Source: Anaeramoeba flamelloides (lineage: Eukaryota > Metamonada > Anaeramoebidae). From it: a DNA stretch of 64,000 bases. The first letter of the stretch is position 1; every line of letters starts with the position of its first letter. The notes under the pieces were generated by a model. That model was given only the letters and a program-made list of their open reading frames with translations. It was not told the DNA's origin and did not search any database. Below are positions 35,701 through 45,326 of this stretch, one piece after another. The position numbers and the translations under genes were made by a program. The stretch lies in assembly GCA_027625915.1 (NCBI GenBank), contig JANTQA010000047.1, positions 7,936,001 through 8,000,000 on the forward strand. Direction: 5' to 3'.

Positions 35701-36942
35701 GAATTCTTGGAATCAAAAAACAGTTACAAAAGATTCAACCCAAAATAAAAGTAAAATTTAGTAAAAATTTCAATCAGATTCAGAATTTTTTTGAGTTCTC
35801 AATTTTATCCGAAAATAAATAATTATTAAATCAAACAAATTTGATCCAATCAATATTTATTTCTGAAGAGGAATTTAATAAATATCCTATTTTCTTAACC
35901 CAATCAAGAATTAGATGCATGAAATGAAAATAGGGTTCTTAAATTCATTTTAGAAATTCTTTAGAAATAAAAAGTAATTTGTTTCTCAAAAATTTTACAA
36001 ACAAAAGTATTTCCATGAAGAATTAAAAACAAAATCAAATTAAGAAAGAAGTAATTGTATCAAATGTTACAGATAAGATCAAGAAATAAATGATTTTAAT
36101 TTCTTTTTTTTTGATCAATCTTTTTCATTTTTTTGAATTGTCATTTTTTGGTATGGAAATATATTATACTAGGATATATCCCACTTCCGTATTTATTAAA
36201 ATATCGATATATTTGGTTAAAGAAATGATTTGAAGAATTCATTTTTGCATAAATGATGTCACTCAAAATTTGAAAAATGTACTTGCTCCCTTAAAAGAAA
36301 TTATTTTTGAGTTAATTAAATGAAGACAAACAAACAAGTTCATTGCATGGTAATCCATCTTTCACCTCAAACAAATAAAAGTGGTGGTTAGTTAAAATAT
36401 TTTGTTGATCTAAGAGTTTGGCTTTGTTGAAAATGATAAAAAAAAAAAGAATATCTTTTTTTCATCAGAATTAAAATTAGTTTTAATTTTAAAAAAAGAT
36501 TAAAGGACAAACCGATAAATAAAATCCCATTCACACTATTAAACAGTTCCTTTATTTTTGAAAAAGGAAGTCTGTAATCAATAACAGCTGCACGTGCCCC
36601 TGCCGCTTCAATCCATTTTTTATATGAAGACTAGTTGTTGTGTTGAAGAAATTAAACAAAAGATTTAAACAAAGAAGAGTCACAATTCGAAGAACAACCC
36701 ATTTTTAAAAAGAAAAATTATTACAGGAACATAATTAGTTCCAAATTCAGGATAAGCGACTGTTGGTTGAATAACAATTCCAATAATTGGTCGATCTGTT
36801 AAAATTTCAGAAATCACAAAGTGGTAATTAACAAAAAGGAGTAAAGCGAATAAGTAGATCTTCCTTTAATATTATAAATGTATAGAGTAAGGTAAATTTA
36901 ATTTGATTATGATAGATTGTTTAAAAGGGAAAATTTTTACAT
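29360..36942 (-). CDS. GGH: Gamma-glutamyl hydrolase (5 exons, split start codon)
   Basis: Proposed minus-strand exons: 36942-36941, 36863-36725, 36630-36513, 32515-32055 and 29584-29360. They total 314 residues, close to human GGH (318). The enzyme removes gamma-linked glutamates from folylpolyglutamates in the lysosome/vacuole or outside the cell. Seen: a signal peptide (KIYLFALLLFVNYHFV), DRPIIGIVIQP, NGILFIGGS across a junction, the nucleophile motif GTCLGFE (Cys126), FISTVEAYNYPIYSSQW, and HPERAVYEW with the catalytic His241 as first codon of the last exon. Introns are 77, 94, 3,997 and 2,470 bp; all junctions keep phase. The start is inferred: AT at the end of exon 1 joins G of exon 2 to give ATG, because exon 2 has no in-frame ATG before an upstream stop. 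Exons 2-5 are secure; exon 1 is tentative. Confidence 0.9.
29674..29706. repeat. (TA)n microsatellite in GGH intron 4
   Basis: About 16 TA units close to the acceptor of the last GGH exon. Confidence 0.95.
29707..31139. other. Unexplained part of GGH intron 4
   Basis: AT-rich sequence with poly-A and poly-T runs. An 85-codon open frame at 29744-30001 has no recognisable similarity and is probably chance. Confidence 0.5.
31140..31425 (+). mobile_element. LINE relic 2: C-terminal RT zinc-knuckle fragment
   Basis: The plus strand encodes DHFLCDCPFYEKNRKIW (31207-31260). After a stop it continues in a second frame with NIFHIIQNKDSLFVFS and a further 30 plausible codons up to the palindromic tail. 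The DHFLCDCPFY pattern matches the H-x4-C half of the zinc knuckle that follows non-LTR reverse transcriptases. It is related to the inverted relic at 27840-28130 and lies in GGH intron 4. Confidence 0.7.
31426..31975 (+). repeat. Palindromic tail (family C) downstream of LINE relic 2
   Basis: It begins with AGGAAGTACCATAGAGTGTT, about 180 bp after the zinc-knuckle relic. An AATTCAAAAGAATT-type hairpin follows, then AGGTTTTCTATTTTATTTGG modules and the ATAAACAAAAAATTTTAATA/TTTTCGGTTTATT hairpin. Tandem ATTGATTTT...AATAGAAAACTC units and a final hairpin of poly-T/poly-A (31880-31975) complete it. Confidence 0.8.
32018..32043. repeat. AAATAA microsatellite at GGH exon 4 donor
   Basis: Four to five tandem AAATAA units starting within 12 bp of the exon 4 splice donor. 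Confidence 0.8.
33430..34000 (+). repeat. Dispersed repeat G, copy 1 (interrupted)
   Basis: Sequence around the MITE resembles 53520-53830. Shared stretches include AGTTTTGAAGTGTTTGTC/AGTTTCGAAGTGTCGCTC, TTTTGAGATCTCAATGATT/TTTGGAGATCTCAAAGATT and TCCAAATTGAAGAAATTTA/TTCAAATTAAAGAAATTTA. Copy 2 lacks the MITE. Confidence 0.65.
33576..33829. mobile_element. 254-bp MITE with 38-bp terminal inverted repeats, TTAA-type ends
   Basis: Left TIR TTTAAAGCCCTAGTACCAGT (33576-33613) and right TIR ending ACTGGGACTAGGGCTTTAAA (33792-33829) match over about 38 bases with one mismatch. Both ends include TTAA, the target used by piggyBac-type elements. A related flank without the insertion exists near 53650, which supports real insertion. 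The 60-codon frame inside it is not a gene. Confidence 0.82.
34985..36300 (+). repeat. Tandem duplication of a 650-bp unit in GGH intron 3
   Basis: Units at about 34985-35650 and 35652-36300 align along their whole length (AACAGTTACAAAAGATTCAA, TTTCAATCAGATTCAGAATT, AGATAAGATCAAGAAATAAA) with moderate divergence. Unit 1 has about 55 open codons at 35163-35330, including NPYSQEEFNKYAIFREQKL. Unit 2 keeps the similar EEEFNKYPIF but is interrupted. This looks like a decayed coding fragment of unknown origin. Confidence 0.75.
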
Positions 36943-37244
36943 TTTGTATTTGAACAAAGAGAATAAAAAATGATTTTAATTTCTACTGTTTTTTTAAGGA
37001 CAAGTAATTCGTTTGCAGGGAGAGGGTGTTCTTCCAACTTAACTCAAGATATGGCAAAATAGTATTTTTTTACTGTATTTTTTTCCTAAATTTAAAAAAC
37101 TAAAAGAAGAATTCAAGTTCTCTTGTGTATAGAATAGTTTAAAACTCAAGTTTGTTGTTGTTGAAAGTCTTTTGTATTAGTACGCTCGGGTTCAAATTTC
37201 GTTAGGGTATTGTATATAAAATAGTAGGAAAAGATGATCTTCAC

Positions 37245-37750
37245 CATTGATATCGAGATGTATTAGTAAAAAATCTCAAGAATTTCAGAAAAAAATATAA
37301 CTTTCCAGACAATTTTAAAGGTTGAGTGATCAAAGTTTAAATTACAAGAAGTTTCAAAATATCTTTCTAAAATTTCTCTCAAAATTTTATTTAGTTGCTA
37401 AAATATTATTCTTATTTTTCTATTATTATTAATTAAGGGATTATCTATTTCAAAAGATAAGTCTAAGATTCAAAATAAGTTGTTACAGGGTGTAAATCGC
37501 ATTACTGTTACGGGGTTCAAATGTATCTAAAAAAACTTTTTAATTAAAATATAGTTCAAAAAGTTGATTACAAACCAATTGAAAATGTTCAATCGTATTA
37601 GTAAAAAACCCAAACAATTTTTGAAAAGAATCTGAATTTCACCAGACAAATTTAAAGGATGAATTATCAATCTTCAGATTCCAAAGTCACAAAATATCTT
37701 TCTTAAATTTGTGGCAAAATGTAGATTAATAGTTACTAAAAAATTCAGTT
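37245..37750 (+). repeat. Dispersed repeat F, two local copies
   Basis: Copies at about 37255-37420 and 37590-37750 share GTATTAGTAAAAAA, CCAGACAATTTTAAAGGTTGA-type sequence and TCACAAAATATCTTTCT. A third, shorter match lies at 53005-53100 (TGTATTAGTAAAAAACCCAA). Non-coding, class unknown. Confidence 0.65.
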
Positions 37751-40300
37751 TTTTTATAAAAATTAAATGATTAATCGATATATTATTTGACATATAATTT
37801 CTTAAATATTGGAAATTTATTGATGGTACAATTTTCTTTAATAAAAGAAACAAAAATAATCAGTCTTTGGGTTGTTATGTTGACGATTATTGAGATAATC
37901 ATTGAAATTATAAAAAATATAAAAAAATTTACTTTTGGGGGATCTAAAGATGAATTTTTAGACACTAGAATATTATTAAAAGTTTCTATTTTTAGATTTT
38001 GGAAAAATATTTAGAAAAAATATTCAAAAATGATAATTTTTAATTGTGATCAATAGCAAATTTTCGAATAATTTATAGTGCAATAAGATTAAAAATAAAT
38101 TCTTTAGAGTTAGAGAAACCAAAGAAGCTATTTGAGCCCAGGTCACACTGGTATCATTTACACCCAATTACAACATACTTTAATTATAGATGAATATATA
38201 GTAATGCGAATTATTTAAGGGGTGAATTTTTTTTTTTTACCTTCTTGTATTTACCAAAATTCATTAAATTTTGTTTAGTATTTTTCTAAGTGATTCTAAG
38301 GTTTTTTTATATCTTGTGGAATAATATTAACAATAATTTATCTTGTTTATTAATAGATTAATATTTTTATGATTTTTTAAAATTCTGAAATTTCCATTAT
38401 ATGATTATTTACAAATACTGGACACTTTTAGTAAAAAATAGTCTATATCTTCAATGATTATTGCAAAATTAATTTCAAACTTTTTGATAGGGTTAAAATA
38501 AATTAAAAGGGAAAAATTAATATTTTCCATTTAATTAGAAATAATTATAACTTTGTAAAATATTATGTGCATTTTTTGGATCTTTTTATGTGTTTAGGTA
38601 TATTTTTTTTCCAATTTTGTAGATATTTTATTTGATTTTTATATTATTTTTAAATATATTATATAATCTACAAGTCTGACCCAATTAAATAAAAAAATCA
38701 AATACAATTCATGGATTTTATGTTAACCATTTGATTAAGCAATAATTGTTCACAAAAAGTCAAAAAAATTACTGAAATCTTTTATTCTTATACTTTTTTC
38801 ATTATTTTGGGCACATATATTTTTATTTTTTCATTTAATTTTCTTTTCGAAACAATTTATTTCATCTAATTAAATTTAAAACTTTAGTTAGTTAAATGTG
38901 TTGAATTATGAAGTTTTATCTGATAAAAAAATCAGATTTTATTTTCCATTTTTTAATTTTAATTATTTCCAAATTTTTTGAACATACTTGAGACAATCAA
39001 ATAAAACAATTAATTCCCAAAATATTGAATTAATAAAAACTTTCTTCACAAATATGTAGTTTTCTTTCAAAGTGGAAGAGTTAAAGACTAGAAATACAAC
39101 AAATTATTTAAGAATAATTCTATATTTTTTTCAAAATGTATTTCCCCTTCGTTTAAATCTTTAATTTTTTCTAATTGATTTAAATACTTTTCTATTATTT
39201 TTTCTTATTTATTCAGTTTTTTTTTATTGGCCTTTTTATTCTTTAAAGAGTAATAATTAAAAAAAAAAAATGAAAACCTAAATTAAGTTTAAGAAAATGA
39301 ATATATCGAATTTCTTTATAAAATTGATATATTTACTATTAATTATTCTTATTTTCAAAGAATATTTTTTATCTGAAAGAATTTGGAAAATTTTGTACAA
39401 TATTACTTTTTGATTATGTTCAAAAAAAATTTAAATTTTTTAGGAAAATTTATGGTTTATTAAGAGGGTTATAAATCTTATCTATTTAATTCCCCAAACC
39501 ACACGAGAGCAATCAATTTTACAAGAATTTAATTTAATCCGATAAATAACAGATTTATCAATTTTGAAGAAATGATAAATTTACATTCTTTAAAATTTTA
39601 TTTCCCCCAATTAAATTTACAATAAAAGATCTGATCCTTTTTTGGTTTTTTTTTTTTTAGTTCTAAAAGATAAAAAAGATAAATTCTCAAAACTTTTTTA
39701 TTTTTGTGGAAATCTCACTTTATGTAATTTCTGAGGGTTTATATAAAGAAATAAGCATGTAAAATTAAAATTAAAATTTTAATCTTATACAATAATACAA
39801 CAAAAATAAATCAAATATCGTATCCTTGAAGATCAAAAAAATTTAATTTGTTATTTTATTCACAAATATTTATTAAAATTCTTGAAATTTAACAGATTAG
39901 AGTAATTTTCTTTTTTATATATTCAAGGCTTAAAGACTGAACTATTATTAAAAAATATAACATTTATTTGATAATATCTAATATTTTTTTCCTATAATTA
40001 TCAATTTGGATTCGTTTTATTAATTTGGAAATATATTAAATTGGTAAACAAAAAAATAAAGTCTAATTGATACATTTAATCTTTGGGTTATTGATGACTT
40101 ACTGAAATAATTAAGATTAAAGTTATTTATTAATTATTGTAAATAATAGACTCATGGGGCATTATTTTATTCTACGTTTGATTTGACAGGTTATAATCAA
40201 GTATTTTGGGGATCTCTTAAATTTAATGATTTGATTGTTTCTCTCGTATTTTTTTTATTCAATAAAGAGAAAAAATTGTTTTGAATTGTTCTCTGAATTA

Positions 40301-40828
40301 AACTAGATTCCAAAAATTTGGACACAGTTTAAACAGTTGAAAGAACATCTTTACTGTACTTTAAATTCAAATTGGAAAGAATTTTGATTTTACAAACAAT
40401 TTCATTTTTTGTCTTTTTTGTTTTGTTTTCATTTCCTTTTTTGCAGTTACGTAATCTGTTTCATTAGATCTCGAAATTTTTTTTCAATGGTTGATAGAAG
40501 GTTAGTGTTGAGTTTGTTAAATTGGAAAATCAAATACAATTGGTAGATGGTATCTTATCATTTGATCGATCAACAATTGTTGGTGAAATTTCAACAAATT
40601 TACCAATACATTTTTTGTTCCGCTCGTTTCATTATTTTGGACACACCTGTTTTTATTTTTGAGTTTTAAATTTTTTTCTTTTGTTTGGATGAAAATGATT
40701 ACTTATAAAAACATTAATACCTTGTAACTTAAATGTGGTTTTATATTAGGTTTGGGAAAATACAATAAATTGGTTTTTTTTTTGCCTATTTTTGATTTTG
40801 GGTGTGTCCAAATTTTTGGAATGGGGTT
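40301..40828 (+). mobile_element. MITE family A, copy 2 (528 bp)
   Basis: Ends carry ATTCCAAAAATTTGGACAC and its exact complement GTGTCCAAATTTTTGGAAT, each about 7-10 bases inside a flanking TA. The ends look like Tc1/mariner termini. There is no transposase; the core TTTGATCGATCAACAATTGT is at 40560-40580. Confidence 0.88.
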
Positions 40829-41419
40829 TAGAATCAAAAAATAAATAATTTTTTTTTTGGTTTTAAAATAATTCTTGTATTTTTTTTTGAAATTAAGTAG
40901 ATTTTTTAAACTTAGTTATTTTAGAACTTAGTGGTTTCATTTCTAAAGTTTATTTTTGTACAATTTCTTTACAGGCAATAAGATTTCAATCTTCTTTCAA
41001 AGAAAATAATTTTTTTTAAATAATTTGGAAATATGTTGAATTTTGAACTTTTCAAAAATGAGAAAAATGGATCAGTCTTTTAAAAATAATAAATCATTTC
41101 TGAAAATGTATTAAAAGTAAGTTCTGTTTTTGTAGTTATCAGATTTTTCCTTTCATTTTTCAATTTCAAGATATGGTAAAATTTTTTTTAATTTGTGATT
41201 AAATTTACATGAAGTTTTTTTTTAGGTTTACTTTTCCCTTAAAAACAAATTGCTTCCTCAACAAAAGTATCAAAAGAAAAACATAACAATTTCCTGTTTT
41301 GTAATTATTGAAATAATATATAAATATCTTGGATTCTAAAAGTGGATCACCCACCATTTAGATCAGAGTAATTAGTCTTCTGTAATCATTTTTTTAAAAG
41401 AATTTTTTAAAAATAAATA

Positions 41420-42251
41420 ATGGACTCTGAACTCTTAGGAACATTTGTGCTTCCAGGTGAAAAGTTGGGAGAAATGAATTCCAACCCTATAAAAATTGGT
41501 AATGGGTTAGTTATTAGGAATGGATCGATTGTAAGCAGTAAATGTGGGATCCTTCAATTTAAAAAGCCTGATAAATATTGGATCAATAATAATCAGAAGA
41601 GGTATAACCCCATTGTTGGGCAACACGTAATTGGGTTTATAACTCAAAAAGCTGGCACCAATTATCTTGTTGACTTAGGCACAAACGTTCCTGCTGTATT
41701 ATCATTTTTTGGCTTTCCTGGCGCAACCAAAAAAAACAGACCACAACTCAAAATCAACGATACTGTTTATGCACGTATAGTTGTTTCAAACGGCACAGAA
41801 GAACCACAAATCGTGTGTATGGATAAAAATGAAAGGGCTTCTGGGTTTGGCCAACTTGAAGGTGGTTATTGTTTCAAATGCTCACTCAACCTTTCTCGAA
41901 AGTAAATCTTTTTTCTTTTTCTTTGTCTCTTTCTCTTTCTCTTTATCTTTGGTATTTCAAAGTCATAACTCACTCATTTGTTTTTTCCAATAAATACTGA
42001 TCCTCTAATTTCATTATTCTTTTTTCCAATTACTTGCTTTAAGATTTTTGCAACCAAGAAACAAAATACTCAGTTATTTAGGAAAAAAGCTGAAATTTGA
42101 AATTGCTGTTGGTGTGAATGGGAGGATCTGGATCAATTCGGGAAGTGTACAAGATACAATTTTAATTACAAACGCAATACAAAAGACCGAAGGTCTAACA
42201 GAAAAACCAGCTAGAAAGGTTATTAACATGTTATTTGACAATATGATGTAA
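41420..42251 (+). CDS. EXOSC3: Exosome complex cap subunit Rrp40 (2 exons)
   Basis: Exons 41420-41901 and 42044-42251 (donor GTAAAT, acceptor CTTTAAG, phase 2) give 229 residues; yeast Rrp40 has 240 and human EXOSC3 275. It is one of the three S1/KH cap proteins of the nuclear and cytoplasmic RNA exosome, which guide RNA into the 3'-5' decay core. Visible features are the N-terminal VLPGEKLG, an S1 domain (about residues 60-135, VGQHVIGFITQKAGTNYLVD), and a C-terminal KH-like domain with GKKLKFEIAVGVNGRIWINS, the segment most diagnostic of Rrp40. It is slightly short but complete at both ends. It is divergent from GGH and convergent with the calycin gene at 45327. Confidence 0.95.
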
Positions 42252-42575
42252 ATTTTAAAATAAGATTATTACGTGATTAATTTTTTTTTTCTTTTTTTTA
42301 AATTCGAATAATAATTTTATTTCTTTTAATAAATAAACCTGTGTTTGGTTGTAGTATTGGATTAAACTGAAACTGTTCTTTGAACAAAGTTTTTTTATTC
42401 CTTTTAATACTAAGATCAATGTATGTTTTAAATTAACACTTTTTTTTGAAAAATTATTTTAGCTTGAACACAAATAACAAATGAATTTTGAAACTCAATT
42501 CGTACTTAAATGACAAAAGTATTTTTTAGAGTGAAAAAGAGTTCGGATAAACCACCCTGGAAGAAAACTTTTTTT

Positions 42576-42812
42576 TCGATCAAAAAGTAAAAATAAACAC
42601 CAATTTCCATCATAAAAATATCATACAAAATTAAGATCAGAAAATTTAATATCTTTTCTTGATGTAATACAATACTAAGAAACAAATTGAATTATTATCA
42701 AGAATCAATAAATAGTAGTTTATGATTTTGTATATTTAAATAGTTTTCTGAAGATTGGGTTACATAAATATATTTTAAAATAAATTTGCCTCACTTTTTT
42801 GGAAATAGCTTA
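42576..42812 (+). repeat. Dispersed repeat D, copy 2
   Basis: Direct match to 14176-14415, with shared AAATTGAATTATTATCAAGA, TGTATATTTAAATAGTTTTC and TTTTTTGGAAATAGCTTA. Confidence 0.75.
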
Positions 42813-43629
42813 TTTCTTTCTTATTTCTTTAAAAAAAAATTAAAAATTCTACATAAATTGGAACATCAAAATTTATGAAAAAAATTATATTCTAACTTTT
42901 AAGTTTTATTAAAAGAGGGCAAAAGAAATAACATAATCATAATAAATTGTTTCTACATAATTTTAGAAAGATAAAAAAGTTTATCTATTTTCTTGATTGA
43001 GTTTAACATTATATTATTCATTTATATCAAATATAACAAGTGAGTTAGATCTGAAAAATATAGCATCATTTTTTATATTTTTTCTAATATTTTTTCTTGA
43101 GAAAAATAACAAGATAACTAAAGAAAAATCAAAGATATTGTAATTTTCTTAAAAATAAAATATACTGCACAAATTGGCAAGTATTTTTTTCTAACTAATA
43201 TACATAGTTTACAGGACAAATAATGATACCAAATACCCGGTTTCTCCAAAAGTTAAGAAGTTTTCAAAAGAAAATTCTTGGAATTGATTTAGATTACCAC
43301 GTGTGATTTTTGTTTATTATAAATCCCATTTTAAAAAAATTAACTTGCGTGCAATAATAAATTGTGATAAAAAAAATATATTCATGAGTATTCAAGAATA
43401 ACTAATTATTAAATCTGGTTTGTATTTTACTTTTGAATTTTTACAAACGGATAAAAAAGCTTAGTATTTCAAAAATTAAAAAAAAAATAAAGCCAAAAAC
43501 TAAAAAAAAGTGAACTACAAGTTTTCACAATGAGCATTAGGAATTGTTTATTACTTAGATTTCACAAGAAAAAAAGATTATAACAAGATTTTTTGTTAAG
43601 AATAATTATCAATTCATTTTAAAAGGCAT

Positions 43630-45236
43630 TACAGAGTCCAAATTTTCTTGTTGATTATTTGTCTTTTCGTGATATTTTTTTTTTTCCCTATGATCTTTCG
43701 TAAAAAAAAAAAAAAAGTATCAAAAAAAAAAAAAAAGAAAAAGAAAAAAAAAAAGAAAAATTATTTAAACAAGTAATGTGGCGAATTAATTAATATAAGT
43801 TAAAATTTTAAAAATACATATTGGGTTTTTATGGCCTCTAGACTTGTGTCATGATAAAGTTACAAAAATCGTGATTATCTTTAAAAAATCGCAATATTAT
43901 AGAAAATCACGATATTCAAGATTATAGCGATAACTTAACAAAGTGCGGTATTCTATAAAATCTTGATAATTATAAAAAAATCGTGATAAATACCAAAATA
44001 TCGCTACTAAAAAGCAAATCGAGATATAAAAGTTGATGGATTTTTGTTTTATTCGAGAAATATTTTTCAAAATAGAAATTTTTTTTGATCAAAAAATATA
44101 TAAGGTGAAAAAAAAGTGATTCTTTGAAAAAAAAAAACAAAAAAAATCGTTGAATTCAATCTAGGATAAGATAAAAGAGTTTTATTGTGCATTTTCTTTG
44201 ATTTGATTGGCAAAAAAATTGATCCTTTTAGATCAACAACAATAAGAACTAAAGATAAATAAATAGTTTCTCAGTCAATTGTGGTGTTGTAAATTGTGTT
44301 GAATAAAAGAGCTTCTAAAACAACCAACCCTTCACTCGTTCTTTAAAGAATGGGTTCTTGGGTTAAAATCTTTTCAATATTCTATGAAAGTTGAAAGGGG
44401 GTTTGAAAACTCTTCAAAAGATTTCACAACAGCCTAGCCACATTATCACCAATTATTTAGATTTTTTTGACGAATATTTTCTTCTTCTTATTCTTTTTTT
44501 AATAACCCGGTATTGGAAAGAAAATACAATTAGAGCTTAGAGGTTTTTTGTTTAATCGATCGCAAATAAGAAGGAAAATTACTTTTTCTTCTTTTTGGTT
44601 ATTTAAATTGTGAATGTAACAACTTCATTTTCAAAACACAAATCTATTTTATATTCAAATATACTGTTGAAATGGGCTATTATTGATAGGATCATAATTT
44701 TCATTTGAGATTTTACATTTTGTTAATAAAAAAAGAAAAGAAATAAAAATTTTTTTCTACTACAAACAGTCTCATTCCGTGTATAAAAGCTATATGTCTT
44801 TCAAAAGTTTCAAACACTTGAAGACAATTCACAACTCTTACAAACACTTTCTAACATTTTTAAAGAGGAAAATCGTTGTAAAAGTCTCAAGGCCTTGTAA
44901 AATTCAAGAGATTTTTTAAGGTGATTTCAAAAAAATAATTTTTCATTTTATCACAATAATTATTTTGTCATAATAAAGTGGAATTATCGCGATTTTATGA
45001 TTTTTCGTGATAAAGTAGGACGAATTGCAATTTTTTTAATAATACTATCGCGAATTAATTGTTAATATCATGATAATACATGTTATCATGTAAAACCTCT
45101 ATTATATAGTCTCAATTTTTTTGATGATTATTTGTATTTTCTACTATACTTTTTTTTTCAACTTGAATTTTTTTGAAAAAAAAAAGTATCACAAAAATTG
45201 AAAAAAAATAAAAAAAAGAATTATTTAATTGTTTAA
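43630..45236. repeat. Direct-repeat-bounded block rich in ATCGTGATA motifs
   Basis: Imperfect direct repeats at about 43630-43780 and 45107-45236 share TTGATTATTTGT, an AAAAAAGTATCA motif and A-rich runs. Just inside each end are clusters of ATCGTGAT, ATCGCGA, ATCACGAT and ATCATGAT sequences (43850-44035 and 44940-45090). There is no coding sequence. The nature of the block is unknown. Confidence 0.5.
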
Positions 45237-45326
45237 AAGACAATAAATTTATAAATAATAAATAAACAGCAACAAAGAGTTACTGAAAAAAATAAATAAT
45301 AATTATTTGGCAAACAACATGTAGGA

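Larger units (their letters stand above)
32516..36512. other. GGH intron 3 (4.0 kb)
   Basis: The largest GGH intron holds a TTAA-type MITE (33576-33829) inside a dispersed repeat (about 33430-34000) and a 650-bp tandem duplication (34990-36300). The rest is AT-rich DNA with no gene visible. Confidence 0.7.
36943..41419. other. Divergent intergenic region, GGH / EXOSC3
   Basis: A 4.5-kb spacer containing a local direct repeat (37245-37420 and 37578-37750), a family A MITE at 40301-40828 and otherwise AT-rich sequence. Short overlapping frames at 37783-38014 on both strands are unsupported. Confidence 0.65.
42252..45326. other. Convergent intergenic region, EXOSC3 / TM-calycin gene
   Basis: Holds dispersed repeat D copy 2 and an unusual 1.6-kb block (43630-45236) bounded by direct repeats and rich in ATCGTGAT/ATCGCGAT-like motifs. 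No gene is visible. Confidence 0.65.

Noticed and set aside
37140-37215. Possible tRNA (B-box-like GGGTTCAAATTTC)
   Set aside because: No matching A box, acceptor stem or anticodon arm could be folded by eye around it.
43630-45236. LTR element suggested by flanking direct repeats
   Set aside because: The repeats are short and A-rich, and there is no primer-binding site, polypurine tract or coding relic between them.
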